The translations under genes and the position numbers were made by a program. Positions 1-7,997 of a stretch of DNA of 21,240 bases are shown here, one piece after another. Every line of letters begins with the position of its first letter. Within the stretch, counting starts at the first letter, position 1. The DNA is from a virus, in the IMG/VR virus record IMGVR_UViG_3300027631_000160, positions 1 through 21,240 of that record; one strand, written 5' to 3'. A model generated the notes under the pieces. The model worked only from the letters and a program-made list of their open reading frames with translations, made no database searches and had not been told where the DNA came from.

Positions 1-163
1 GGGACAAAGTCAGGAGGGGGTAGTCTGTATGGTCACCATCCCTCCCTCCCTCACTTCCAAAAATTGTGCTAATCTACGCATGAGGGCTGCTTTCGCGGCG
101 AAGCAGAAAGTGTCATATCTTTTTGGTGTAGCAGTCCTCACTTTCACAAGACAGGAAAACTTT
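1..163. other. Leader upstream of terminase genes, no confident gene
   Basis: No complete gene is convincing here. One frame is open from the window edge to a TAA at 70-72 and could be the last 23 codons of an upstream gene, but its translation matches nothing I recognise. The stretch has a G-rich run (12-20) and a C-rich run (40-48) that can pair six bases (13-18 with 40-45). It also has a hairpin at 87-106 (CTGC, a bulged T, TTC, five-base loop, GAA, GCAG). Phages with HK97-type terminases often have their cos end and an HNH gene just upstream of the small terminase gene, so this could lie near cos, but nothing in the bases proves it. Confidence 0.3.
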
Positions 164-535
164 ATGGCAAAAAAACCACGACACATTTTGAAGTACCTTG
201 AAGACCCAAACACTTGGGACAAGTCAGCTTTTGAAACTGCCATCCGCGCAGAAGTAGAAGGTGGCACAGGTGCGCTTACTGCAAGCGATGAGTTTTTGAT
301 TGGCTCTTTGGTTCTTGTGGTTGACAGCTTGCTTACGGCACAAATCAACATTGCTGAAGCCGGGCATGTAACGGTCTATGGCAACAATGAAGGCGTGACT
401 GCTTGGTACAAAATTCGCACCGAGATGACCGATAAGGCTATCAAGATTCTTGCTGAGCTTGGCCTTGTTGCCCGTGGCAGACCAAAGATTGCTAATAAAG
501 TGACTGATGTAGATGAGTTATTCGCCACTGCTTAA
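164..535 (+). CDS. terS: Terminase small subunit (probable, P27-like)
   Basis: A 123-residue protein that would recognise phage DNA and hand it to the large subunit. I assign it mainly from position, directly before an unmistakable large terminase gene, and from its size and helical character. Its C-terminal part (KAIKILAELGLVARGRPKI) resembles the end of P27-type small terminases, where a helix is followed by a basic, proline-containing stretch. The frame is open to base 2 with an ATG at 29, but I chose ATG 164 because AGGAAAA lies a proper distance upstream and the extension reads like non-coding leader. Its last 23 bases overlap the large subunit gene in another frame, which suggests translational coupling. 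The family call is inference; a small terminase role is fairly safe. Confidence 0.7.
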   Translation: MAKKPRHILKYLEDPNTWDKSAFETAIRAEVEGGTGALTASDEFLIGSLVLVVDSLLTAQINIAEAGHVTVYGNNEGVTAWYKIRTEMTDKAIKILAELGLVARGRPKIANKVTDVDELFATA

Positions 536-2192
536 ACCGGCGTTTCAGTACGCAATCAGCGTAGTTCGTGGTGACATAGCAGCATGTGAGGATGTAAAGC
601 TGGGTTGTCAGCGGTTCCTCGATATGGCAGAGCGCAAGGACGCACCCTATGAATTTAAGGCTGAGAAAGCTGAACACATACTAAAGTTTGTCAAATTTTG
701 TCGCCATGTAAAGGGACCTGAAGCTGGCAAGACTATTGAATTAGCACCATTCCAGATTTTGTTTCTGGCTGGCATCTATGGCTTTCGGGCAAAGAACGAC
801 ATCAATACTCGCTGGGTGACAGATGTTATTTTGTTCGTTCCTAGGAAGTCAGGCAAAACTACTTTGGCCTCTATCATTGCCCTGTACGAATTGCAGTTTG
901 GCGATGCTGGCGCAGAGGTTTTTACTCTGGCGACTAACCGTGACCAAGCGTCTATTTGCTTTGATTCGTCTAAGGCTATTGTCGAAGGCATGAAAGCAGA
1001 GCTTGCTGCCAAGTTCATTGTTTACCGCAGTGAGTTAAAGAAAGCTGGCGACTCAACTTCTACCTATCGCGCTCTATCCCGTGAGAACAGGAAAACGGGT
1101 GACGGTAAAAACCCATCTGTGGCTATGGTGGACGAAGCAGCGCAGATTATTGAGAGGTCATCCATCGAGGTCCTGCATTCTGGTATGGGCGCTCGTAAGA
1201 ACCCACTGAGGATGTACCTGACCACTGCCAGCTTTACTAAGGAAACCAAGTTCTACGAAGACTTGAATCATTTCCGGTCTGTGTTGCGTAGTGCTGCTGA
1301 AGATAACTTTAGGTGGTTTGGGCTGCTGTATAGCATCGACCCCGGAGATGAATGGAGCAATCCTGATGTCTGGGGTAAAGCCAATCCCATGCTAAACATT
1401 TCCGTTACCAAAGAACACATCAAACACATGGCAGATGAGGCTTCTGCCAAGCCAGCCAGCCTAAATGAGTTCCTGTGTAAGCAATTAAACATCTATGTGT
1501 CTGCCAATAGCGCATGGGTTGACAGGCGGTTCTGGGATGACTCTATTGCCAAGATGTCGGCAGATAAGCCTGAGTCAACATTTATTGCATTTGACTTGGC
1601 CCACAGCCGAGATTTGAATGCTGTTTGTACCTTGCACAGATATGGAGAAGAAGATTTCTATGCCAAATTCCAGTTCTTCTTGCCAGAGGAATCTATGGAC
1701 TTTGTGCCTAACCATTACAAGCCCATTTATCTACAAGCTCAAGCAAGTGGTATCCTAAAGCTCACTCAAGGTAATGTTACAGACCTGAATGAGATAGAAA
1801 CCTACATCAAGCAGGAGTGTATTGACCATGATGTTAAAGAAATTGCTTTCGACCCTTACAACGCCGCTGCGCTGGTTGCAAACCTCTACAGCCACGGACT
1901 ACCTGTCAAAAAAGTGGGCCAAGGTATGGCTGTACTGTCAAACCCAAGCAAAACGACTGAGCAGCTTATTCTCAAGAAAGCAGTAAAGCATGACGGCAAT
2001 CCATTTGTGGGTTGGCAGCTTGGAAACTGCGAGGTTTACACCGATGTCAACGGTAATGTGAAGGTGCGTAAGAATGAGGCAGACCCATCTGCCAAAGTTG
2101 ATGGTATTATTTCTATGATTATGGCGTTACACTGCCACTTAGATAATGTTTTCGTTACGGAATCATTTGGCTTTAGGTCATTAGATTGGTAG
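513..2192 (+). CDS. terL: Terminase large subunit (ATPase and nuclease)
   Basis: A 559-residue DNA packaging motor that docks on the portal, translocates DNA using ATP and cuts concatemers. The N-terminal ATPase domain has Walker A PRKSGKTT at residues 110-117, the R-K-x-G-K form typical of HK97/P27-type enzymes, and Walker B VAMVDEA at 203-209 with the catalytic glutamate after the aspartate. 'KANPML' near 289-294 is a familiar signature of this family. The C-terminal RNase H-like nuclease shows the expected acidic residues: D361 in FDLAHSRD, D447 in FDPYN and D530 in KVDG before a hydrophobic helix. Length is normal and no residue is missing. It starts inside the small subunit gene and ends 24 bases before the portal gene. 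Confidence 0.95.
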   Translation: MSYSPLLKPAFQYAISVVRGDIAACEDVKLGCQRFLDMAERKDAPYEFKAEKAEHILKFVKFCRHVKGPEAGKTIELAPFQILFLAGIYGFRAKNDINTRWVTDVILFVPRKSGKTTLASIIALYELQFGDAGAEVFTLATNRDQASICFDSSKAIVEGMKAELAAKFIVYRSELKKAGDSTSTYRALSRENRKTGDGKNPSVAMVDEAAQIIERSSIEVLHSGMGARKNPLRMYLTTASFTKETKFYEDLNHFRSVLRSAAEDNFRWFGLLYSIDPGDEWSNPDVWGKANPMLNISVTKEHIKHMADEASAKPASLNEFLCKQLNIYVSANSAWVDRRFWDDSIAKMSADKPESTFIAFDLAHSRDLNAVCTLHRYGEEDFYAKFQFFLPEESMDFVPNHYKPIYLQAQASGILKLTQGNVTDLNEIETYIKQECIDHDVKEIAFDPYNAAALVANLYSHGLPVKKVGQGMAVLSNPSKTTEQLILKKAVKHDGNPFVGWQLGNCEVYTDVNGNVKVRKNEADPSAKVDGIISMIMALHCHLDNVFVTESFGFRSLDW

Positions 2193-2216
2193 AATGTGCG
2201 GAAATAGGAGAAAATC

Positions 2217-3617
2217 ATGGGACTTTTGGATGTTTTTAGCAGTAAAAAAGTAACAAATAATGAGAGCAACTCGTTGTTTGGTCAGACTGCATTGGGCAAC
2301 AATATTGTTTACCAAAGTAATAAACAGCAGCCAAATGTAAATACCCAGATACTCTATGTCACAACTGCCAGCACTACGAATGCTGGTCGCCCTGTTGACA
2401 TGTCCATGCTCACTCGCAACAGTACAGTGATGTCCTGTATTGCAATTAAGGCTCGTGCGCTTGCACAGTTACCAATTAACATTTGCTGCGAAGGCGAAGA
2501 TGGCGAATATGTAAATGCTATCAAAGACCCGTCAGTTGGAAACCGTGATAAGACAAAAGCAAAGCAAGTTGCCAAGCTTTTGAATAACCCAAATAACTTC
2601 CAGAGCAAATATGAGTTCTGGTATCAGTGGCTCATGTGGTATGAGCTTGCTGGTGAAGCGTTTACTCTGTGGTGGCGTAAAGACCAAGAAAGTGCAACAG
2701 AGACACCTCTGGAAATGTACATCTTGGACAGTACATTGATTGCCGTGACAATTAACCCTGCTCGTTACCCTTCGTACAGACTGTCTACACCGTCTTACGG
2801 TTTTAGCCGTGACCAGCCACTCAAGGCGCATCAAATTATGCACTGCAAAGAGATGGCATGGCAAGGTTCTGCCGGTTTTAACAAAGGTATCTTGGCTGCT
2901 GAGTTGGTTGCCTTGGACCAAGACATTGACCTGTACGCAAACTATGTCATGCAGAACGGTGCGAAGCCATCTGGCATGTTCTCTACTGAAGCAGTAGTTC
3001 CTGATGCCAAATATAAAGAGATTGCAGCCCGTCTGAAGGAAGCTTGGAGCAACATGACAGGCTCACGCCAATCTGACCCATCTAAGCCCGGTCAGGGCAT
3101 GTTGTTGGACCAAGGCATGAAGTACACGCCTTTGGAAATGCTTAACTTGCAAGATGCTGATGCTGCTAACCTAAAGATGCAAACTATGCGCCGTATCTGC
3201 GGCCTGTTTGGTGTGCCTCCGCAGATGCTTGGCATTATTGATGGCAAGTTTAATAACAGCCAGACGCAAATGGATGAGTTCTACAAAGGAACTATGTATC
3301 CAATGCTGGTCAACATCCAAGAAAAGCTTAAGCAGCACCTGTTTACAGGTTATCCATCATTGTGTGTTGAGTTTGACACTAGCGACTTCTTAAAGGGCGC
3401 ACCACTGGACCAAATGAACTTTGCTACAGCCGGTGTGACCAATGGAATTATGACTCCCAACGAAGCGCGTGAATATATGGGCATGCCCAATATTGAAGGC
3501 GGCGATGAATTGGTTCAACCTAATAAACCCGCTGATTCTATTTCTGGTTCTAGCCCTCAAGATACTGGTGGGGGCGGTGGAAGCCAAACTAAGAAAATGA
3601 ATATCGGAAAGACTTGA
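2217..3617 (+). CDS. Portal protein, HK97 family
   Basis: A 466-residue subunit of the dodecameric ring at one capsid vertex through which DNA enters and leaves. Recognisable blocks run in the family order. There is a short basic N-terminus (MGLLDVFSSKK), then STVMSCIAIKARALAQLPI near 69-87, then the NNPNN and FWYQWLMWYELAGEAF region near 123-149. The clip/stem segment follows (MKYTPLEMLNLQDADAANLK, about residues 302-321), with the GVPPQMLG loop and the helix around QTQMDEFYKGTMYPML. A glycine-rich, disordered-looking tail ends the protein. AGGAG a few bases upstream of ATG 2217 is a good ribosome site. It sits between terminase and protease, the standard order. Confidence 0.93.
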   Translation: MGLLDVFSSKKVTNNESNSLFGQTALGNNIVYQSNKQQPNVNTQILYVTTASTTNAGRPVDMSMLTRNSTVMSCIAIKARALAQLPINICCEGEDGEYVNAIKDPSVGNRDKTKAKQVAKLLNNPNNFQSKYEFWYQWLMWYELAGEAFTLWWRKDQESATETPLEMYILDSTLIAVTINPARYPSYRLSTPSYGFSRDQPLKAHQIMHCKEMAWQGSAGFNKGILAAELVALDQDIDLYANYVMQNGAKPSGMFSTEAVVPDAKYKEIAARLKEAWSNMTGSRQSDPSKPGQGMLLDQGMKYTPLEMLNLQDADAANLKMQTMRRICGLFGVPPQMLGIIDGKFNNSQTQMDEFYKGTMYPMLVNIQEKLKQHLFTGYPSLCVEFDTSDFLKGAPLDQMNFATAGVTNGIMTPNEAREYMGMPNIEGGDELVQPNKPADSISGSSPQDTGGGGGSQTKKMNIGKT

Positions 3618-3623
3618 TAAATA

Positions 3624-3839
3624 ATGCAAACTGATTCAAAATATCTGGTAGCATTAGCAAAACAGGTTCATAAACCTGTAATACAGTTGCCTGTTCTTTT
3701 AGGGCGACCCCCTAAAATACAAGATAACAACCAATCTATGGCTTTAGGGGCTATTAATGAAGCAAATGAATCTAATCTGCGAGGCGAAATTAAACCTAAC
3801 GGAAAAAGCCGCAAACGGCGAACCTACAGGAAAGATTGA
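3624..3839 (+). CDS. Possible small protein overlapping the protease gene
   Basis: A 71-residue reading frame starting six bases after the portal stop and overlapping the protease start by 83 bases. The product is basic at its end (KSRKRRTYRKD) and has a VIQLPVLLGRPPKI stretch; I recognise no family. A GGAAAG run ahead of ATG 3624 is a weak, rather distant ribosome site. In favour: otherwise a 139-base gap would interrupt a tightly packed operon. Against: two inverted repeats lie inside it, and most of its overlap with the protease could be chance. It may be a leader peptide whose translation opens the hairpins ahead of the protease gene. Low confidence that it is a real protein. Confidence 0.35.
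   Translation: MQTDSKYLVALAKQVHKPVIQLPVLLGRPPKIQDNNQSMALGAINEANESNLRGEIKPNGKSRKRRTYRKD
3662..3750 (+). promoter_or_regulatory. Candidate RNA switch at the protease ribosome site
   Basis: Two perfect inverted repeats lie between portal and protease: ACAGGTT/AACCTGT (3662-3668 with 3673-3679, 4-base loop) and TTTTAGGG/CCCTAAAA (3697-3704 with 3710-3717, 5-base loop). The right arm of the second can also pair over eight bases (3709-3716, CCCCTAAA) with TTTAGGGG at 3743-3750. That segment contains the AGGGG ribosome site of the protease (ATG 3757). The two pairings exclude each other, so the RNA could shift between an open and a closed ribosome site. The repeats are seen directly; the switching is inference. 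Confidence 0.35.
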
Positions 3840-4539
3840 AGCCCGTATTACCACTTGGGGTCCACGCGAAGGCGCGGATGGTCGCCGTTTTAACTACCGA
3901 CCTGAAGGTTTTATGGATTGGGCCAAAGAATTTGCCTCTTCCGGTAGACCACTACCAATGCATGTTAACCATAATTCTGATGCTATTCCTGTTGGCGAAT
4001 GGACAAGCATTGAGATGGATGACGAAGGCATGAGTGCAAGTGGTCGCTTATTCCTGAATACCACGGCTGGTTCAGACTTGTATCAAGTGATGAGTGAGTC
4101 ACCCAATATGTTTGGTGGTGTCTCTGTTGGCGCTTATGCTGACGAATACCAGATGGTTAATTCTGATGGCGAACCCGACCAATCTGAAGAAGCTTACTTC
4201 CAAATCACTAAAGGTGGTTTGCGCGAGACTAGCGTTGTGATGTACCCAAACAATCCAAAAGCTGAAGTTAGCAAGCTCGAATTCTTTATGGAAGACGGCT
4301 CTGTTGACTTGCGACAATTAGAACAATCTCTGCGAGATGCAGGGGTTTCTAAACAGAATGCGGTTGCTGCTGCTTCTGTATTTAAACAGGTGCTTGAGCA
4401 GCGAGATGCTGTAACAAAGCCTGTTAAAGACGCACCAATTTTGAGAGATTCAGAAGCGGAAGCAACCGAAGCGAAGATTCTTGAAGCTTTAGAGCAAAGA
4501 GAACTTCTTAAACTCCTAGACAAACGACTTAAAGGTTAA
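3757..4539 (+). CDS. Prohead maturation protease (HK97 gp4 / S78-like)
   Basis: A 260-residue serine protease that enters the procapsid, cuts the scaffold-like N-terminus from the capsid protein and then digests itself. Typical signatures are present: GKIEARITTWG near 25-35, the catalytic-histidine segment MHVNHN (H72 likely) followed by PVGEW, then GGVSVGA with S123 as the likely nucleophile. LRETSVVMYPNNPKA at 155-169 is the conserved strand near the active site. Residues after about 180 form a charged helical tail (DLRQLEQSLRDAG..., LEALEQRELLKLLDKRLKG) that could anchor the protease to the capsid scaffold segment. ATG 3757 is preferred over ATG 3766 because AGGGG at 3746-3750 is six bases away. 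The next gene follows by two bases. Confidence 0.88.
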   Translation: MKQMNLICEAKLNLTEKAANGEPTGKIEARITTWGPREGADGRRFNYRPEGFMDWAKEFASSGRPLPMHVNHNSDAIPVGEWTSIEMDDEGMSASGRLFLNTTAGSDLYQVMSESPNMFGGVSVGAYADEYQMVNSDGEPDQSEEAYFQITKGGLRETSVVMYPNNPKAEVSKLEFFMEDGSVDLRQLEQSLRDAGVSKQNAVAAASVFKQVLEQRDAVTKPVKDAPILRDSEAEATEAKILEALEQRELLKLLDKRLKG

Positions 4540-4541
4540 TC

Positions 4542-5885
4542 ATGTCACAAGTAATCCTAGAAAAATTGGACGCAATCGAAGCTAAACAAGCTGAGAGCGT
4601 TGCGGCTGTAGAAGCCAAAATCCCTGCTGCTGTTGAAGCTATCAAAGCTGAATTCAGCGAAATGGTTGCTGCTTTGGAAGCCAAAGTATCTTCTATTGAG
4701 TCTCCATCAATTATCAAAGCTCCTGCTAAGACAATTCGCGGCGATGTAAACCGTTCTGTTAAAGAGCAATTGATTTCTTTCTACAAAGGTAACAGCCGTG
4801 TAGAGAAAGAGTTGCAAATCTTCGCTGACGAATCACAAATGCAAGCCTACCTGAACGAAGCTTCTGCTTTGACTGCTGGTGGTGATGGCAAAGGTGGTCG
4901 TACTGCTTATGACCCAGTGTTTGCTGCACTGCGTTTGGCTAACCCATTGCGCGGTGTTTCACGCACTGTTGCTACTGATGGTTCTTCTTACCAGTTTCGC
5001 GTAAAAACAGGCAACGCTGGCGCTGCTTGGGGTTATGCAATTAACAACAACACATCGGCTACAACTGAAGATACAACAATCTGGCAAATCGTTTTGCAAG
5101 ACTTGAATGTCCAGTTCCCTATCCGTACTGCTGCCCTTGATGACATCGATGGCTTAGAAGCCAATGTCGTTGATGACATGCTTGCCGAATTCGCTCAGGC
5201 AGAAGCTTTGTCCATGATGCAGAATAATGACCAAGGCGCTACTTCTTTGCCATACGGTGGAAGCAACGGTTTGCGTTCATTAGACCAGTACGCCGGTTCT
5301 AACAGCACATACGCTGGTGGTACTTGTACTACTGCTGCTTTCGGCACTTCAGGCACTGGTTCTACCAGCGGCTTGCATAGCTTGGCAACATACGACCAGA
5401 CCACTACTAACGCTAACACTGTTGGCGCTAACAACATCACCTATACCGATGTCGTGAATTTCATTTACCAGTTGCCACAACAGTACTGGACTGCAAACGC
5501 TAAGTTTGTGATTAGCCCAATCTTGTTGAACGCAATTCGTGCATTGAAAGACAACAACGGCGCACCTATCTTCAATCGTAATGAAGGTTTGTCTGTCGAA
5601 GGTATCGTTGGTCAATTGATGGGCTTTGATGTTATTGTGAATAAGTATTGCGATACTCCTTCACAAACATCTACAGGTTCTGCCGGCACTAACAGCTTGT
5701 TCCCAATGTACTTTGCTGATTGGAGCCGCTTCCATACCATCATCGACCGTTTGAACATGGTTATGCGCCGTTATGACCAGACATTGCCCGGTTTCATCAC
5801 CTTCTACGGTGAGAAGCGTTTGGCAACATCTGTTCGTGATCCTAATGCTGGTGTGCGTTATCGCTCAACTGGCACAGCGACCTAA
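4542..5885 (+). CDS. Major capsid protein with N-terminal scaffold (delta) segment
   Basis: A 447-residue HK97-fold capsid protein. Residues 1 to about 55 form an alanine- and glutamate-rich coiled coil (repeats of AAVEAKI, AAVEAIKAE, ALEAKVSS). This is the usual delta domain that acts as built-in scaffold and is removed by the upstream protease; no separate scaffold gene is present, which fits. After a linker the mature domain starts near NEASALTAGGDGKGGRT (105-121). It continues through FPIRTAALDDIDG and MQNNDQGA, and ends with PGFITFYGEKRLATSVRDPNAGV, which I read as the P-domain strand and C-terminus. The exact cleavage point cannot be read, but it should fall before residue 105. AAAGG precedes ATG 4542. 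The following gene is a shorter paralog. Confidence 0.9.
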   Translation: MSQVILEKLDAIEAKQAESVAAVEAKIPAAVEAIKAEFSEMVAALEAKVSSIESPSIIKAPAKTIRGDVNRSVKEQLISFYKGNSRVEKELQIFADESQMQAYLNEASALTAGGDGKGGRTAYDPVFAALRLANPLRGVSRTVATDGSSYQFRVKTGNAGAAWGYAINNNTSATTEDTTIWQIVLQDLNVQFPIRTAALDDIDGLEANVVDDMLAEFAQAEALSMMQNNDQGATSLPYGGSNGLRSLDQYAGSNSTYAGGTCTTAAFGTSGTGSTSGLHSLATYDQTTTNANTVGANNITYTDVVNFIYQLPQQYWTANAKFVISPILLNAIRALKDNNGAPIFNRNEGLSVEGIVGQLMGFDVIVNKYCDTPSQTSTGSAGTNSLFPMYFADWSRFHTIIDRLNMVMRRYDQTLPGFITFYGEKRLATSVRDPNAGVRYRSTGTAT

Positions 5886-5896
5886 TAGTTGCAATC

Positions 5897-5927
5897 AGCG
5901 GGGGGGTAAAATCCCCCGCTTTCTTTT
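5897..5927 (+). terminator. Intrinsic terminator between the two capsid genes
   Basis: Perfect eight-base stem AGCGGGGG (5897-5904) with CCCCCGCT (5913-5920), an eight-base loop and a T-rich tail TTCTTTT (5921-5927). It starts 12 bases after the first capsid stop and ends 11 bases before the second capsid ATG. This is the textbook shape of a rho-independent terminator. Because essential tail genes lie downstream with no obvious new promoter, it is probably partial and lowers downstream transcription relative to the main capsid gene. It might also act as a 3' end that stabilises the capsid message. Confidence 0.75.
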
Positions 5928-5938
5928 AAGGACACACC

Positions 5939-6976
5939 ATGACCATCACTAAAAAAATCTTATCTGCTATTCAAGAAACAATTCAAACAGGTGAAAAAGT
6001 TTCAATTGATTTGCGTGAAGCATCTGCAATCACAGGTTCTGGTGATGGTGTAGGTGGTCGCACATTCTTTGATAACGCTTTTGCTGCTCTGCGTTATGCA
6101 AACCCAATTCGCGAGATGTCGCGTGTTATTCCTGCTGCTGGTTCAAGCGTTCAGTTTGTTGCTAAGACAGGTAATGCGGCAAATCAAACAAACCCCTTTG
6201 GTTACACATTCACTCCTAACAGTGGTACACCAAATACAGACACCTCAATTTGGCAATTGCCAACCCGTGTCATTACAGCGCAACTGCCGATTCGTTCCGC
6301 AGTGATGTCTGATGTAAATTACTTGAACGAAACAATAGTTGAAGACCTGATGTTGGAATTTGCCAATATTGAAGGCGCATCAATGGTTTTAAACAACGAC
6401 CAAGCTGGCTCAACCACTACAGTAAACGGTGCAACCAGCGGTTTGCGTGGCTTGAACATGTATTTAAGCAATTCATCTAGTGCTGCATACGGCACTTCAG
6501 GCACTGCAATCACAAATGGTATTCATACCATCAAGACTGTAACGGCAGCAGCTTCTACGCTTGTTTATGATGATATTGTTAACATTTCTAATGCATTGCC
6601 AGCGCAATATTGGACTTGTCCCGGTGTAGCTTGGATGATGCACCCAACTACTATTCAAAGTTTGCGTAATTTGGGTGTCGCTACTACTGGCGCACTAAAG
6701 CAATTTGCTGAAACAGGCGATGATGATGGTGGCGCTGTTATGAATGTGTTTGGCTTCCCTGTGATTGCCAATCCAAACATATCTCTTAATGCTGCTGGCA
6801 ACTTCTCCATTTATTTGGCTTGTTGGCCTAGATTTGTGACTATTGCTGATGTGGAAGAAATGACCATTCAGGCAATGGAACAAACACAACCCGGCTTTAT
6901 TACTCTGTATGCTGAGAAGCGTCTAGTAAGTACTGTCCGTGACCCATTTGCTGGTGTTCGTTTAGTTAGCGTCTAA
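5939..6976 (+). CDS. Second HK97-fold capsid protein, lacking the delta segment
   Basis: A 345-residue paralog of the preceding capsid protein. Shared blocks run in the same order: REASAITGSGDGVGGRT (26-42) matching NEASALTAGGDGKGGRT; then FAALRYANPIREMSR, LPIRSAVMSD, VLNNDQAGS, SGLRGLNMY, and the end PGFITLYAEKRLVSTVRDPFAGVRL. Only about 25 residues precede the first shared block, against 104 in the first protein, so the coiled-coil delta segment is absent and the protein looks pre-trimmed. Some loop lengths also differ. AAGGA sits just upstream of ATG 5939. By analogy with phages that have special vertex proteins, it could form pentamers or otherwise co-assemble with the major protein; a decoration role or redundancy are alternatives. 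Confidence 0.88.
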   Translation: MTITKKILSAIQETIQTGEKVSIDLREASAITGSGDGVGGRTFFDNAFAALRYANPIREMSRVIPAAGSSVQFVAKTGNAANQTNPFGYTFTPNSGTPNTDTSIWQLPTRVITAQLPIRSAVMSDVNYLNETIVEDLMLEFANIEGASMVLNNDQAGSTTTVNGATSGLRGLNMYLSNSSSAAYGTSGTAITNGIHTIKTVTAAASTLVYDDIVNISNALPAQYWTCPGVAWMMHPTTIQSLRNLGVATTGALKQFAETGDDDGGAVMNVFGFPVIANPNISLNAAGNFSIYLACWPRFVTIADVEEMTIQAMEQTQPGFITLYAEKRLVSTVRDPFAGVRLVSV

Positions 6977-6979
6977 GCC

Positions 6980-7651
6980 ATGAGCGCAGTAGATTATCAA
7001 TACGGTTCGCCTTATTCGGCGCAAACACGCAATCCGTTTAACTATGAGAAGTTTGAACAGATTGACCGGGATAATGTTACGCCTTGGCTTACTCTTGATG
7101 AAATTACTCAGCACATTAATTTGTATCAGGATGAGAGTCAGGACACATATTTAAAAGCCTTAGAACTGGCTACAAGGCAAGCAATTGAGGACTACCTAGG
7201 TCTGAGTATCTTCAGCGTTACTTATCGCGTCTGGTACGGTACATCTAGCCTTGCTGCCTCACCTGTTTGCTTTGACTTGCCTGAAGTTAGTCAGAATCAA
7301 TACTCTGGTCAACCAGAAGTGTATGTTGATTCGCTTGGCTACTGGACTGATGCGTTTCCTCCTGTCTTTACGGCAGTTGCATCAAGCGAATATTACTATG
7401 ATGCTTCCGGCAATAAAGTCATTGTGTCTTCATTGCCAACATCCATTAATACAGTGATGACAGCGCCTATTGTGCTGGAGTACACCACTGTGCCTAATCC
7501 GATTTCAGCCTATCCTGTGATTAAACAGGCTGGACTGTTGTTGTTTACGCACCTGTATAACAATCGTGCAAATGCCACTGAAGTGAAGTTGAAAGACATA
7601 CCTTTTGGCGTGACCACATTGTTAAGAAACTACAAGCCTTTGGTGATGTGA
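6980..7651 (+). CDS. Head-tail connector (phiE125 gp8 / HK97 gp6-like)
   Basis: A 223-residue protein expected to form the ring beneath the portal. Its N-terminal half has the family layout: WLTLDEITQHINLYQDESQDTYLKALELATRQAIEDYLG (about 36-74), a helical bundle with the LxxxALxxAxxxIExYLG pattern. A beta-rich middle follows and the C-terminus is IPFGVTTLLRNYKP, a close match to the 'PFG...LL..YR' ending of these connectors. It is longer than HK97 gp6, as in the phiE125 gp8 group. It starts three bases after the second capsid stop and is followed after one base by the adaptor gene. Confidence 0.82.
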   Translation: MSAVDYQYGSPYSAQTRNPFNYEKFEQIDRDNVTPWLTLDEITQHINLYQDESQDTYLKALELATRQAIEDYLGLSIFSVTYRVWYGTSSLAASPVCFDLPEVSQNQYSGQPEVYVDSLGYWTDAFPPVFTAVASSEYYYDASGNKVIVSSLPTSINTVMTAPIVLEYTTVPNPISAYPVIKQAGLLLFTHLYNNRANATEVKLKDIPFGVTTLLRNYKPLVM

Positions 7652-7652
7652 T

Positions 7653-7997
7653 ATGGCAATCAAACGGTATGAAAACATCACAGTTAACAATCTGACTTTT
7701 GGTCAGTCTACCTTTGGTGAGCAAGAAACAACCCAGACTACATGGTTTGGGACTCGTGCGCTTGTTGGCGATGTTTCCAACAGTGTAAAAATTGCTGATA
7801 AATACCGTTTGTATCAAGACTTAGTGAATTTCACTTTGAACTACACACCGAACATGAAGACAATGGTTGATAGCCAAAATCTTTATTCGATTACATGGCG
7901 TAACGCAAGCTGGCGCATTACTGATGCAAAAGAATCTAATGACCGGATGCATGTGACTTTCATGTGTTACCGCACTGACCCAGTTACGGCGGTATAA
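7653..7997 (+). CDS. Probable head-tail adaptor / head closure protein
   Basis: A 114-residue, beta-rich protein. The C-terminal pattern YSITWRNASWRITDAKESNDRMHVTFMCYRTDP is like the strand-turn-strand ending of SPP1 gp16-type head closure proteins, where a ring plugs the connector until the tail joins. The assignment rests equally on position: it lies between the connector and a terminator-like protein, in the invariant gene order of siphoviruses. The ATG at 7653 immediately follows the connector stop, and the next gene abuts its own stop codon. No motif is strong enough to be sure by itself. Confidence 0.62.
   Translation: MAIKRYENITVNNLTFGQSTFGEQETTQTTWFGTRALVGDVSNSVKIADKYRLYQDLVNFTLNYTPNMKTMVDSQNLYSITWRNASWRITDAKESNDRMHVTFMCYRTDPVTAV

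Noticed and set aside
29-163. An N-terminal extension of the small terminase from ATG 29
   Set aside because: No ribosome site near 29, an unconvincing translation, and a good AGGAAAA ahead of ATG 164.
2354-2921. Reverse-strand and alternate-frame ORFs inside the portal gene
   Set aside because: They lack ribosome sites and recognisable motifs, and they lie wholly within a certain gene.
4542-6976. The capsid pair as an assembly error
   Set aside because: The copies differ in length, loops and most codons, so they are real diverged paralogs.
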